Positions 11,697-23,227 of a stretch of 64,000 nucleotides of DNA are shown one piece after another. The stretch's first letter is position 1. The number at the start of each line of letters is the position of its first letter. The position numbers and the translations under genes were made by a program. Below the pieces are notes generated by a model. It was given only the letters and a program-made list of their open reading frames with translations. It ran no database searches and was not told where the DNA came from. Origin of the DNA: Larix kaempferi (Eukaryota; Streptophyta; Pinopsida; Pinales; Pinaceae); contig BSBM01000047.1 of the NCBI GenBank assembly GCA_027924585.1, forward strand, positions 26,901,001 through 26,965,000, read 5' to 3'.

Positions 11697-12155
11697 TTAA
11701 CTGTGTTTCTGATGATGTTGAGACGAAGGTACAGGGAAACGATGGACATTATATGTTATTTCGTTGAACACATGAAGCTGTGGAATAACAAGTTTGAGTT
11801 GGGGATTCAACGGATCTGTCTGTGGGATATTGGATCGCTCCCGAGTGATTTGATTGCACATCAAAGTATGCAGGTAGAGATAATGGCAAAGCATGTAACT
11901 AGCCAGGGTTATAATATCAACTGACAGTAATTCATCCCTCAAGATACTGATAAGTGCATGATGTATTCCATTAACAAGCATGCTCAGCAATAGGGGATGA
12001 GCGTAGTGGTACACAATGTTCAGAATTTGTAGAAAAATGTGGAGATGGGCGTCGGTTAATTTGTTGGGGAATTCAGATTTCAATTGCACCAGTTTGTGTA
12101 TAGTCATGGCTATGGCCTTGTTGCTGTTGAGAAACGCCAGGCGAGCACTAAGCAC
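11697..12155 (-). pseudogene. Unknown helical protein fragment, left-arm copy
   Basis: Encodes about 150 residues, with VQLKSEFPNKLTDAHLH, HPLLLSMLVNGIHHALI and ILRDELLSVDI in order. The spacing of leucines and short amphipathic blocks suggests helical (HEAT-like) repeats, but I do not recognise the family. The same sequence is encoded on the plus strand of the other arm (12714-13187). The arm continues rightwards with FFMQDEVVEYAE near 12400. Probably a captured gene piece or the coding part of an unclassified element; not functional as a whole. Confidence 0.4.
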
Positions 12156-12713
12156 TAAGCAGCGTGCTACGCATCATTGAATGCTGCGGCCGCTGCTGTG
12201 CTCGCTCGATCTCAAGCAGCATCATATCTAATGGTGAGCAAAGCAGACGTCGCAGTATTCAATGTCGAGCAGCGCTTGTCAAAAAGGCTTCTTCTTCATC
12301 TAAGGGCTTTTTCTTCATGCAAGATAAGGTTGTAGATGTAATGGTGCCCACAGCGCCGCAGTATTCAATTTCGCGCAGCGCCCGCCAAGAGGGCTTCTTC
12401 TTCATGCAAGATGAGGTTGTAGAGTATGCAGAGGATCATTTCAAGGTAGGCGGGCATCAGATCAGGCGGTCGATTTATGTAGGCTTCATAATCCTGGTTT
12501 GTTGAAGAAATCCATGAGGGGCTCTCTTCTATTCTTTTTCTCAGCTTTCCCATTAAAGTGTTCCCGGCTGACATTGTCGACCTCGTTGAAGGTTGGGCCG
12601 ACAAATGGACCAGAATGGGCAGCACATGTTGTAGCGACTCGTCGCCTGCGAAGTTCTTGACGATACAGGGGGTTTCCCAGTTCAACATTTATTTTAAGAT
12701 TAGGTTGGATTTG

Positions 12714-13187
12714 ATCTGTCCGCCCGATCTGATGCCAGCCTACCTTGAAATGACCCTCCGCATACTCTACAACCTCGTCTTGCATGAAGAACACGCCCTC
12801 TTGGCATTTCTCTACAACAATAAGGCCATATCCATGACCATACACAGACTAGTGTAGCTGAAAGCCGAATTCCCCGACAAATTAACCGACGCTCATCTCC
12901 ATATTTGTCTACAAATTCTGAACACTGTCTACCACTATGCTTATCCTCTGTTGCTGAGCACGTACGTTAATGGCATGCATCGTGCACTTATCAATATCTT
13001 GAGGGATGAATTACTGTCAGTTGATACTTTTATGATCACTCGGGAGCGATCCAATATCCCACAGACAGATCCGTTGAATCCCCAACTCAAACTTGTTATT
13101 CCACAGCTTCATGTGTTCAACGAAATAACATATAATGTCCATCGTTTCCCTGTACCTTCGTCTCAACATTATCATAAACACAGTTAA
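12714..13187 (+). pseudogene. Unknown helical protein fragment, right-arm copy
   Basis: Same polypeptide as the left arm, read on the opposite strand: PPDLMPAYLEMTLRILYNLV, then NKAISMTIHRLV, an in-frame stop at 12855-12857 (TAG where the left arm has CAG), then LKAEFPDKLTDAHLHICLQI and HRALINILRDELLSVD. A deletion removes about 45 bases around 13030 relative to the left arm. Differences are spread over all codon positions, as in neutral decay. Confidence 0.4.
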
Positions 13188-13491
13188 GTTATTCTCCATC
13201 AAGACGATCCATCCATCCATATAGAGGAAAAAGACTCTACTACAAAGGAAAGCAAATACTTACCAGTATAGATCCATCTAAAAGGGGATCTACCAAGCAG
13301 CAAAGGATCAGTAATTTTAATTTATCTAATTTATGTAGTGGTTGTTTAGTAGGAACAAATGTATCAAAAAAACATTGCACAAAAAGACAGAAAAGGAAAA
13401 TAAATCATGTAAACTGTAAGTTAAAAAACCATCTTGCTAGATTCACCATTTAAAATTTCTAGAGCTATGGCATCATCTACAACTTATTTAT

Positions 13492-13611
13492 GACACTTCT
13501 CACTCATATTCCTCTTAACATATATGTCCATAGTATTATGAATTGAAACAAGACACTTCTCACTCATATTCCTCTTAACATATATGTCCATAGTGTTGTG
13601 AATTGAAACAA
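13492..13611 (+). repeat. 60-bp tandem duplication
   Basis: 13492-13551 and 13552-13611 differ at about two positions (TAGTATTATG against TAGTGTTGTG). Each starts GACACTTCTCACTC. Confidence 0.9.
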
Positions 13612-13959
13612 GCCATTGCATTTCTTAAATGTTTAACCAAGGGAAGTTGACACCATATTATTAGTTGTAGATCCTTGTGAATATGATAAAATAACCATTT
13701 TTATTCAATTTTGAACATAATAAATAGTTGTTGAAACTACTAATGAGCCAATGCGTTCTTTCTAGTTTTCTTAGCTAGGTTTAGGCTAACAAGTTCACGT
13801 TTCGTTCAAGGAGCCTAATTTAAAGGAAATTTCCCTTAATGGTAAAGACAAAGGTAACTAGATAAAATGTATTCCCATACCTAGTTGATTGAGTGGATCT
13901 AATTCCAACAATGGTACGAGTTTATTCAGAAAAGCTCATTTATTCACTACTATCATTAT

Positions 13960-14839
13960 TGGCACGGGGTCAATGCGCCTAAGTTTTGGTACATTCGGCG
14001 ACGAAAGGGTTAGCAAGAAAGGTAAAGGACCAGTTGTGGAGCAGATAGCGCGGAATAGTTAGTTATTTAGTCAATTAATCAATGTGTCACTCTGGGAAGT
14101 GGACCATGTGTAATGGCCAAGTGAGCCTATAAATAGGAGTAGGATTGTAAGCCTAAGAGGATCTTTTTATTGATCCTTTGATCTATATTTTGGATAAGGA
14201 TCTTGATCATATGCTATGTATCTTTTGGTTCACATGTTTGAGCACCTTTTTGTATTATCTCTGACCTAATCAGGACCTTCAGCATCTTTTTCCTATTTTA
14301 TTGATGTTGATCTGCGGATCTGATTTTGTATTGCTTCTGTAGATGTGTATCTCAGATACTGCGATGTAAGATAGACTGTTGCGTAATGAGAAAGAATGTT
14401 TTGATTATGTCTATGTCTCTTTTATATGTCCCTGTGTGATTAATTCTGTGTTATCACAGTATGAATGAATGTATTATTTCGCAGCATGGATAGGTATGAA
14501 TGAAGCCGTAATGTCGCAGTATGTTATTTAATTCAGATTGATCAAATATGCTGCTATAATATGTTGTTGCAATATGTGATTAGTATGTTATCATGCGAAT
14601 AATGTTTAAGTCAATCTCCGGATTACATGATGGTTGAGTAAGAATAATGCATGTTCTCTCATATCTGTGGAAACGCAGTTCTTGCATCCCCCCTTAGATA
14701 TCTCAGGTGAGACTTCACTCGCTCCGCGGGTGTTGCTGGAAAGAATAAACCCTTTCTGGGCCGATATCTATGGGATATTACATTGAGATTTGTTGACACT
14801 AGTGTGAAGTGAACCTCTATCGATATATCGGTGTCAACA
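13960..14839 (+). mobile_element. LTR of plus-strand gypsy-like element (left half of the convergent pair)
   Basis: Starts TGGCACGGGGTCAA and ends GTGTCAACA, about 880 bp, and is matched in inverse orientation by 18308-19206. It is followed after two bases by a primer-site-like sequence. It contains a TATA-like CCTATAAATAGGAG (about 14126-14139), a plausible promoter. The LTR start is set by the point where similarity between the two copies begins. Confidence 0.65.
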
Positions 14840-14841
14840 AA

Positions 14842-14861
14842 TGGTTTTGTTGTCGGGACCC
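14842..14861 (+). promoter_or_regulatory. Degenerate primer binding site
   Basis: TGGTTTTGTTGTCGGGACCC resembles TGGCGCCGTTGCCGGGGA, the site used by Tat/Athila-type plant gypsy elements. The right-hand copy has TGGTTCTGTTGATGGGACCC. The resemblance is from memory and imperfect. Confidence 0.5.
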
Positions 14862-14862
14862 T

Positions 14863-16355
14863 AGTGCGAAAAGGAGAGAGGACATGCTATGGCATCTAAC
14901 AAAGCCAGAGATCACAAAATGGTTCCATAAGAAGACGCGAGAATTTGTTGAGGAAGAGAATGGGAACCTTGGATGGTCGACAACCAATTGGTTACAAAAG
15001 TACATCTACTCTAATCCGCTAAGTATTCTTCTACAAATTTCCTATACTGCTATATGAATGGTTAGTGCAACTAAATTTTCAAAAGAATAATTTCCAAGGA
15101 GGTGAGCCTAAACACTGGAATTTGGAATTGATCCTGCAGTTGAAACGGATTAATAACAAAACTTAGAGGGATTTGGAGGTTTGGGTAGACAAAATTTTGG
15201 AAGGGTACATTAATGAGTTTGTTGTCGACACAGTTAAGTCATACAGTGATGCAGAAAGGAATTTCTTCAAGGGACCCAGAGGAAGGTATCTATTGTCGCT
15301 AAAATTGTGGATCAAGATGCTCATTTGTGAAAAGGGAATACTAAAGATGAACTCTGACAAGTAAAATTCGGGTGTGCACAGGCTGTGGGTATTGCGTGGA
15401 TGCTAGTATGATAGAATGATGCGGGGTAGATGGATATTAGCTACAACGAAATTGTGAGGGAAGCTGTAGAATATTGTTGTCTCTTGAGAGGTGGGGTGAG
15501 GTTTCGGCTAGAGAAGAAGAGGAGGACTGAGATAGAGAGAGAGTCTCCTAGTGTGACTAGAAAATAGAACTGTGAAACAAGACCAGAAGGGACTAAGTGA
15601 CCCTATTGTAATGAAGAGAACGAATAGGATACCATTGAACCTGAGGAAGGAAAGACCTAAAGCTACAACATACCCACAACCCCGTGCACTACGCCAAACA
15701 TTGGAAGAAGAAATATAAGTTCTTCGCAGGGTTGTCCTGCCTGTCAGAACAATAGTAAGAGTATCGGATCTACAAACACCGGTAGGAACTGAGGATGGCA
15801 GGTGACGACATGAAGATGCCTCTTTTTTAGGGTAGTGGGACCCGAGATCCCGAACAATATTGGTTTTTATAAGAAGCGGTATGGATAGTGAAACAAGTCC
15901 AGGATGACGACATTAAGAAACGTCAATTGGCAATGACCTTTAGGGGCCATGCGTTGGACTGGTATATGAATTTTGTACAAGTTCCTACAGGGAGTCTGTA
16001 GAAAAATTTGGTAGAAATCAAAGCTGGATTGATCAATGAATTTAGGAAACCGAAATTGGAATCATAGTATATCACAGAGTTGAATGAAATAAAGCAATTC
16101 ACTAACGAGTCGGTATGGGAGTTTGATTCGATGTACAAAAATCTGATTGCCAAAGTAAGTTTTGGGATGAGAGACATACAACATAAAGAATGGTTTATTG
16201 CAGCATTGATACCGCACATTCGGATGTTGTCGATGCAGTATAATATTGCATCCTAAGCAAAGGCATTGGAAATTGCGATGAAGCTCGAATCCTTGGAGAT
16301 CGATGAAATAGGGATTAGCATGAGCCAGATCTAATTGTAGTTAGCGAAATTGACT
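14863..16355 (+). pseudogene. Gypsy-like leader and gag, left copy, decayed
   Basis: The first part encodes MLWHLTKPEITKWFHKKTRE and later RNFFKGPRGRYLLSLKLWIK. The gag core follows with LAMTFRGHALDWYMNF near 15935, a helical stretch with VSFGMRDIQHKEWFIAALIP near 16155-16215, and ends near LESLEIDEIGISMSQI. This is the retrotransposon gag fold (a WY-type capsid core). Several in-frame stops (for example after PTGSL, in KLES-YIT and after YNIAS) kill it. Protease, polymerase and the 3' LTR are missing: similarity to the right copy stops near 16355. Confidence 0.65.
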
Positions 16356-16359
16356 ATAC

Positions 16360-16725
16360 TCCATCCTTCATTAACTCATTTAACAAAAATAGTGACCTGT
16401 TCATTTGAACTCTGTCCACTCATTGCTCCATGGATGAAATCACCACTAATGTACAGTGATTGGGGCGATTATTCCTTAGGATCTTAATTGCCAACAATTT
16501 TACTGCAAGCCTAACTGCCTAATCGTTGATTGTGTCGATCAGGTATCCTCGGGTGTTCTTCTCCACCCTGTACTTTTCCTTCATCTTCTTGACAAGCTTC
16601 TTATAATCATCCTTCCCTTGGAAGTATTGCGTAGGATCGATCCTGACCTTGGGTAATCCAGTGATATGCGAAATGAGATCGACCGTGATTGCAATCTTTG
16701 TTCCCAACCATAATCCACCATGAAT
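16360..16725 (-). pseudogene. Conserved plant retroelement-associated ORF, fragment
   Basis: Read on the minus strand it gives LISHITGLPKVRIDPTQYF, then KMKEKYRVEKNTRGYLID and, after a stop, AVRLAVKLLAIKILRNNRP and SLFLLNEL. I remember a family of uncharacterised plant proteins with the pattern HITGLP...GKD...KMKEKYG...IND..VR.A...L, often found inside giant gypsy elements. That memory is not a database match. It follows the right-hand gag in the same orientation and occupies the centre of the convergent pair, so it belongs to the right-hand element. Confidence 0.4.
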
Positions 16726-18305
16726 AAAAACCAGGATTTGCTTGATACATGCATTTGCTTCCCCTTATTGATATCCTGTAGTTGGATAGTCAAGTTCACT
16801 AACTTCGATTGAATCTGGTTCATTCCAATCCATGTTTTGTCGATCGGTACAGCTTTGAGCTTCATCATAATTTACATTTACTCCACATGTGATGCAATCT
16901 TCAGTTGCATCAGCGACATCCGAATGTGTGGTATTAATCCTGCAATAAACCATTCTTGACGTTGTATGTTGCTCATTCCAAAACTTACTTTGGACATCAT
17001 ATTTTTGTACCTTTGATCAAACTCTCGTACCGACTTGTTAGGGAATTTCTTTATTTCCTTCAAATATGCGATATACTATGATTCTAATTTTGGTTTCATG
17101 AATTCATCGATCAATATAGCTCTGATTTTTGCCAAATTGTTTTGTTGAATCCCTGTAGGCACTTGTACAAACTTCATATACTAGTCCAACGCATGGCCCC
17201 TAAAGGTCATCTCCAAGTGACCTTTCTTAATGTCGTCATCCTGGACTTGTTTCACTGTCCATACCACTTCGTATAAGAACCAATAGTGTTTGAGATCCTT
17301 GGTCCCATTACCCTGAAAAAAGGAATCTTCATGCCGTCACCTGCCATCATTTGTTTCCTACCAGTGTTTGTAGATCTGCTACTCTTACTACTGTCCTGAC
17401 ACGCAGGACAACCCTACAAAGAACTTGTATTTCTTCTTCCAAATTTTGGGATAGTGCACGGGGTTGTGGGTACGTTGTATCTTTAAGTCTATCCTTCCTC
17501 AAGATCAGGGGTATCCTGGTAATTCTCTTCATCACAATAGGGTCTCTTAGTCCCTTGTGGTCTGGTTTCACAGTTCTCTTTTCTGGTCGCACTAGGAGAC
17601 TCTCTCCCTATCTCAGTCCTCCTTTTCTTCTCCGGTTGGAACCTCACCCCACTTCTTAGGAGACCACAATCTTCCGCAGCTTCCCTCACAATTTCGTCGT
17701 AGATCATATCCATCTACCCTACATCATTCTATCATACTCGCATCCATTCGGTACCCAAAGCCTCCGCACACCCAAGTTTTACTCGTCGGAGTTCATCTTT
17801 CGTATTCCCTTTCCACAAATGAACATCTTGATCCACAATTTTAGTGACAATAGATACCTTCCTCTGGGTCCCTTGAAGAAGTTCCTTTCTGAGTCACTAT
17901 ATGACTTAACTGTGTCGACAATAAAATCATTAATGTATCCTTCCAAAATGTTGTCTACCCAAACCTCAATAGCCCTCGAAGATTTTTTATTAACCTGTTT
18001 TAACTGCTGGATATATTATGGGGTTGAGTGTTCAGGCTCACCTCCTTGGAAATTCTTCTTATGAAAAGTTATTCGCGCAAACCATTCATATAGTAGTATA
18101 GGAAATTCACAGAAGAATACTTTGTGGATATCAAAGTATATGTACTTCTGCAACCAATTGGTCGTCGACTATCCAGGGTTTCGATTTTATTCCTCAACAA
18201 ATTCTCTCGTCTTCTTATGGAACCATTCTGTGATCTCTAGATTTGTCGGATGCCATAGCATGTCCTCTCTCCTTTTCACACTAGGGTCCCATCAACAGAA
18301 CCATT
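16726..18305 (-). pseudogene. Gypsy-like leader and gag, right copy, decayed
   Basis: Inverse copy of 14863-16355 with the same order on the minus strand: leader with MLWHPT and WFHKKTRE near 18190-18260, then NFFKGPRGRYLSSLKL near 17850-17890, basic serine-rich region at 17490-17710, and gag core with KVSFGMSNIQRQEWFIAGLI near 16950-17000. It extends further than the left copy (MNQIQSKLVNLTIQLQDIN at about 16780-16830) and then joins the conserved ORF at 16360-16725. Stops and frameshifts throughout; not functional. Confidence 0.65.
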
Positions 18306-18307
18306 TT

Positions 18308-19206
18308 TTGACACCGATCTATTGACAGGGGTTCACTTTGCACTAGTGTCAACAAATATTAACGCAATCTTCCATAGACATCAGCCCAGAAAGGGTTTAT
18401 CCTTTCCATCAACACCCGTGGAGCGAGTGAAGTCTCACCCAAGATATCTAATGGGGGCTACAGGAACCACATTTCCACAGATATTAGAGAACATGCATCA
18501 TTCACACTCAACCATCATGTAATCCGGAGATCGACTTAAACATTATTCGCATCAAAACATAACAATCACATATCGCAACAACATATTATAACAACATATT
18601 TTATCGATCTGAATTAAATAGAACTACTGCAACATTACGGCTTCATTCATACTTATCCATGCTGCGAAATAATACATTCATTCATATTGCGATAGAACAC
18701 AATTAATCACACAGTGACAGGTAAAAGAGACATAGACACCGTCAAAACATTCTTTCTCATTACTCAACAGTTTGTCTTACATCGCAGTATCTGAGATACA
18801 CATCCATAGAAGCAACACAAAATCAGATCAGTAGATCAACATCAATAAAATAGGAAAAAGACGCTGAAGGTCCTAATCAGATCAGAGATAATAGAAAAAG
18901 GTGCTCAAACATGCGAACCAGAAGATACATAACAAATGGCCAAGATTCTTATCCAAAATATAGATCAAAGGATCGATAAAAGGATGCTCTTTGGCTTACA
19001 ATCCTACTCCTATTTATAGGCTCACTTGGCCGTTACACATGGTCTACTTTGCAGGGTGGCACATTGACTAATTGAATAAATAAATAACTACTCCGTGATA
19101 TCTGCTTATCTTCCTCTTTATCCGCTCCGGGATTGGTCCTTTACCTTTGTTGCTAACCCTTTCATCGTTGAATGTACCAAAACTTAGGCTCTTTGACCCC
19201 GTGCCA
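18308..19206 (-). mobile_element. LTR of minus-strand gypsy-like element (right half of the pair)
   Basis: About 899 bp, inverse of 13960-14839, beginning (minus strand) TGGCACGGGGTCAAAG at 19206 and ending CGGTGTCAA beside a primer-like site at about 18286-18305. The outer flanks of the pair (ATTAT before 13960, ACGAT after 19206) do not match, so the pair did not insert as one unit with a simple target duplication. Confidence 0.65.
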
Positions 19207-19945
19207 ACGATCATAATGGAATACTATGTTCAAAATGGAGTCTGAAACCTATAGCCCATTTAAAAGGGGTAAGCTTCTACAAATCAAGTTTAATGATCTT
19301 AAACAAAATAATATTTTAGGATGTTTTTGTGTAAATTTCACGATAAACTTTACCAGCAGGTTAACATGTTGATCCTTCAAAAGTTAGGATACATGTAACT
19401 TTGTAAGTGACATTGTAAGCTCTATGTATTCTCTCTTTTTTATTTAATAATTCATAACTACATTAATATGATTATAAATTTACTTTAATAGTTTTGTTCC
19501 ATCCATATACCACCCCATAAATATTTCTAGGTCCATACTATATCTCAAAAAAAAAAGTCTAATGCTATATATCAATGATAATGTTTGGGCTTCTTTGTAG
19601 TAATATTTGAATTGGATATCTTTAGCATATGTATATATTGACTCTAAATATGTTTAAAATATTGACATTTGTAGCATGTACTAGTTGCAATAGCACAAAG
19701 TGTTCATCCTAGTCATGCAATAGTTGTTTTGGAAAAGCAGTAGAACAACCATCGCTTGCATAAATGGAGGCAACCATTTGAAAAAGTATGGAGATGGGTT
19801 CCAAATAGAATCCAATCGAAAATTCTACTTCACTTAAAAATAATATTTACAATTCAAAATATTTGGTGACATGAGCTACATGAGTTTCTTATTCCTTAGC
19901 AACGTTTTCAAATAACATTGTGTGTGTTCTACATGGATACTATAT

Positions 19946-20237
19946 TGTTGGATTCTTTCTAATTCCCAAACCAAGGGAGGAGGAAGAACTTTGATGTTTA
20001 CTTTGTATTGCTTAATCTCTAATCTATGCATTATTTGATGGATTTTATTTAACATGAATTTGTTATAACCAAAAGAACATGAGAACAAACATCGAAACAA
20101 GAACACAAATAGAATGAAGAATATTTATCTTAGAAACCCAAATATGGGAAAACCAACAAACAATAGATCTATTATTTCTAACCAATATGGTCAAATCATG
20201 GCCAATCTTTCCATAACCATCCAAACTTGGGCCAACA
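19946..20237 (-). mobile_element. Copia-type LTR, about 292 bp
   Basis: On the minus strand it starts TGTTGGCCC and ends AATCCAACA, giving matched TGTTGG/CCAACA ends. It contains GGTTTTCCCATATTTGGGTT near 20130-20150, a motif typical of plant copia LTRs. A polypurine tract (20238-20252) lies immediately before it, so it is a 3' LTR whose internal part would lie to the right. Nothing readable as pol remains there. Confidence 0.55.
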
Positions 20238-20252
20238 CTTCCCTCCTTGGGC
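20238..20252 (-). other. Polypurine tract of the copia-type LTR
   Basis: Minus strand GCCCAAGGAGGGAAG directly precedes the LTR start, as required for plus-strand priming. Confidence 0.5.
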
Positions 20253-21270
20253 ACTTCACAATGGGAGTTGTCCAAGCCCTTAATTAGGATTCTTCACATT
20301 CAATACCATTGGAAAATACTATGGGCTACACAAAAACCATGCACCCAAAAAGAATCCACTGTAGACACATCTTTGACTCTTGAAATGAGTCAATTTTAAC
20401 CTAAAAATCCCCCCTTTAAATATGAGTTGGGGTAATCGCCAACACCCCTCAAATTTTAACCAAGAATGAATCATGTGCCCCTCTTTTGTCTACCTAAATA
20501 TGAATCTACATTTTTCATAGGTAACCCAACAAACTAAGGATACACATGCCTAAACGGGTCTTACAAACATATGCCCATTTACATTGTGGTTAAATCAAAA
20601 TCCATTAAAATGCTTCATCTATAGTGACTCAATCACTTCTTCATTCTCTACTATTGTTTGTTTCTTCTTCTTATCATGTGCCTATTTTTTAAATTAATTT
20701 CATGCTTCTCTACCTTTGCAAACAAAAGCTCCATACCCCTTTTCACAAAGCAAAAATCCATCTCCATTGACTCCCATTAATTCATAAGAAATCGTGCATC
20801 ACATGAATAATCTTTAAATCGAGTTGTAAACTCAACTTGTAACTCAACAATGCATTCAACTATCCCAAGTTGCACACATTTCATAGAAATAATATCAAAA
20901 AAACCATTAGAAACCTCTATAGCTATATCTTCATCTATCTAGAACAATGGCCACATACAAATTTGAACCCAAATATTATAGAAATTTCTCTTGGGATCCA
21001 TATTTTTTACCTCCACTCTAGATCACCTTTGAACGGTTCTTTCCATTGTGAAACTTCATCCAACTTATGCATCTCTATAATCAACCTGTCCATAGAATCT
21101 TAGTTATAAATCCAATTCCAATGTGTCCTTTTGATCCTTTTCCTTTGGGAATAATCTCCAAATAGCTCAACTATGAATTGCTCTGTTCAAAATCACCAAT
21201 TTTGCGCATCCAAGTCCTTGTCCTTGTTTCCAATGGATTTTAACTCTTGGAATCCTTTGATGTCTATGTT
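20253..21270. other. Unassigned spacer next to the copia LTR
   Basis: Should hold the internal part of the element whose 3' LTR ends at 20237. All frames are heavily interrupted and I could not identify gag or pol motifs. From 20640 to 20900 the plus strand is CT- and CA-rich. Confidence 0.4.
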
Positions 21271-21274
21271 TAGA

Positions 21275-21477
21275 TATATCTAGAGAGAGAGAAAGAGAGA
21301 TTGTGGGTTAGGGAGAGAGAGAGAGAGAGAGGGTTAGGGGTTTAGAGAGAGATGGAGATTGGAAGTTAGGGATTTATAGAGAGAAATTTATTGGAGGTTA
21401 GGGGTTTAGAGAGACAAAGAGATATTGGAGGTTAGGGATTTACAGAGAGAGAGAGACATATTGGAGGTAATGGGCTT

Positions 21478-21508
<31 letters not shown>

Positions 21509-21681
21509 TTGGGGGTTAGGGGTTTAGAGAGAGACATTGGCAGTCAAGAGTTTAGAGAGAGGGAGAGAGATTAGGTGTTAGAGGCTTAGTGAGAGAGATT
21601 GAGGGTTAGGGGTTTAGAGAGAGAGATATTCAGGGTTAAGGGTTTAGGGAGAGAGAGAAATAGATTGTGGCTTAAGGGTTT

Positions 21682-21712
<31 letters not shown>

Positions 21713-23080
21713 CTTGTTTATGGGTTTAGAGAGAGAGTGAAACAGAGATACTGGGGGTTAGGGGTTGAGGGAGATAGAGAGAGTACATCGGATGTGAAAG
21801 AGTATGAAGCCTTGATGGAAAAGATGCAGAAGCTGACCAATATGTACTATGAATTTTTGGATTCCTATTAGGGGTCGAGGGAGAGTGATATTGGGGTTTA
21901 GAGTGAGAGAGAGGGAGAGTATCAGAGGTGAAAGAGTGTGAAGTCTTTAAGGAAAAGATGCAGAAGCTGAAAAATATCTATTATTAAGTTTTGGATCCTT
22001 GAAAGAGACATAGAGAGAGAGAGAGAGAGAGAGAGAGTGAGAGAGAGTATCAACGTGAAAGGGTCTCAAGAATTGGGGGTTAGGGGTTTAGAGAGGGAAA
22101 AACAAATAGAGAGATTGGGAGATAGGGATTTAGAGAGAGGGATGGAGACAGACATTAGAGGTTAGGAATTTAGAGAGAGAGAGAGAGAGAGAGATTGTGG
22201 CTTAGGGGTTTAGAGAGGGAGAGAGACTGGGGGTTAGGCATTGAGGGAGATAGAGATACTACATATGATGTGAACGAGTGTGAAGTATTGAAGGAAAAAA
22301 TGTAGAAGCTGACCAATATCTACTATAAAGTTTTGGATGCTTGTTAGGGTTTGGGGGAGAGTGATATTGGGTTTTATAGGTTTTGAGTGAGAGAGGGGGA
22401 GTATTGGATGCGAAAGAGTGTGAGGTATTGGAGGAAAAGATGCAGAAGTTGACCAATATCTACTATTAATTTTTGGAGTCCCCGAAGAGAGAGAGAGAGA
22501 GTGTGTGTATCAAATGTGAAAGGGTCTTAGGGATTGGGGGTTAGGGGTTTAGAGAGAGAAAATTAAAGAGAGAGATTGGGGGTTAGGGATTTAGATAGAG
22601 GGAGGGAGAGATATATTGGGGGTTAGGAATTTAGAGAGAGAGAGAGAGATTGTGTATTAAGGGTTTAGAGAGTGAGAGAGACTGGGGATTAGGCGTTGAG
22701 GGAGATAGAGATATTACATTGGATGTGAAAGGGTGTGAAGTATTGAAGGAAAATATGCAGAAGATAAACAATATTTACTATGAATTTTTGGAAGACTGAT
22801 AGGGGTTGGGGGAGAGCGATCTTCGGGTTTACGGGTTTAGAGTGAGAGAGAGGGGGAGTAATGGATGTGAAAGAGTGTGAGTTTTTGGAGGAAAAGATGC
22901 AGAAGATGACCAATATCTACTAATAAGTTTTGGATTCCTTGGAGAGAAAAAGAGAGTATCAAATGTGAAAGGGTCTTAGGGATTGAGGGTTAGGGGTTTA
23001 GAGAGATAAAAAGAAAGAGAGATTGGGGGTTAGGGATTTAGAGAGAGAGAGAGAGAGATATTGGGCATTGGAGATTTAGA

Positions 23081-23115
<35 letters not shown>

Positions 23116-23191
23116 GTATTAGGGGTTAGGGTTTTAGAGAGAGAGAGAGGGTTGGGGGTTTAGAGAGAGAGAGAGATTATGGCATAGGGGT

Positions 23192-23227
<36 letters not shown>

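Larger units (their letters stand above)
11570..13322. repeat. Large inverted repeat with a unique centre
   Basis: The left arm (about 11570-12470) and right arm (about 12715-13322) are reverse complements with moderate divergence. For example GGATTCAACGGATCTGTCTG at 11802 is mirrored near 13061, and TTGATGCTTGGTAGATC near 11588 is mirrored near 13290. The left arm holds extra sequence (about 12150-12400), itself a partial duplication of the CGCAGTATTCAAT block (12250 and 12356). The centre (about 12476-12714) is single copy. No terminal target duplication was found. Confidence 0.8.

Noticed and set aside
21599-21871. 90-codon ORF inside the GA satellite
   Set aside because: Mostly Arg-Glu repeats from (GA)n; only the last 27 codons are complex, and those are a repeated block with stops in sister copies.
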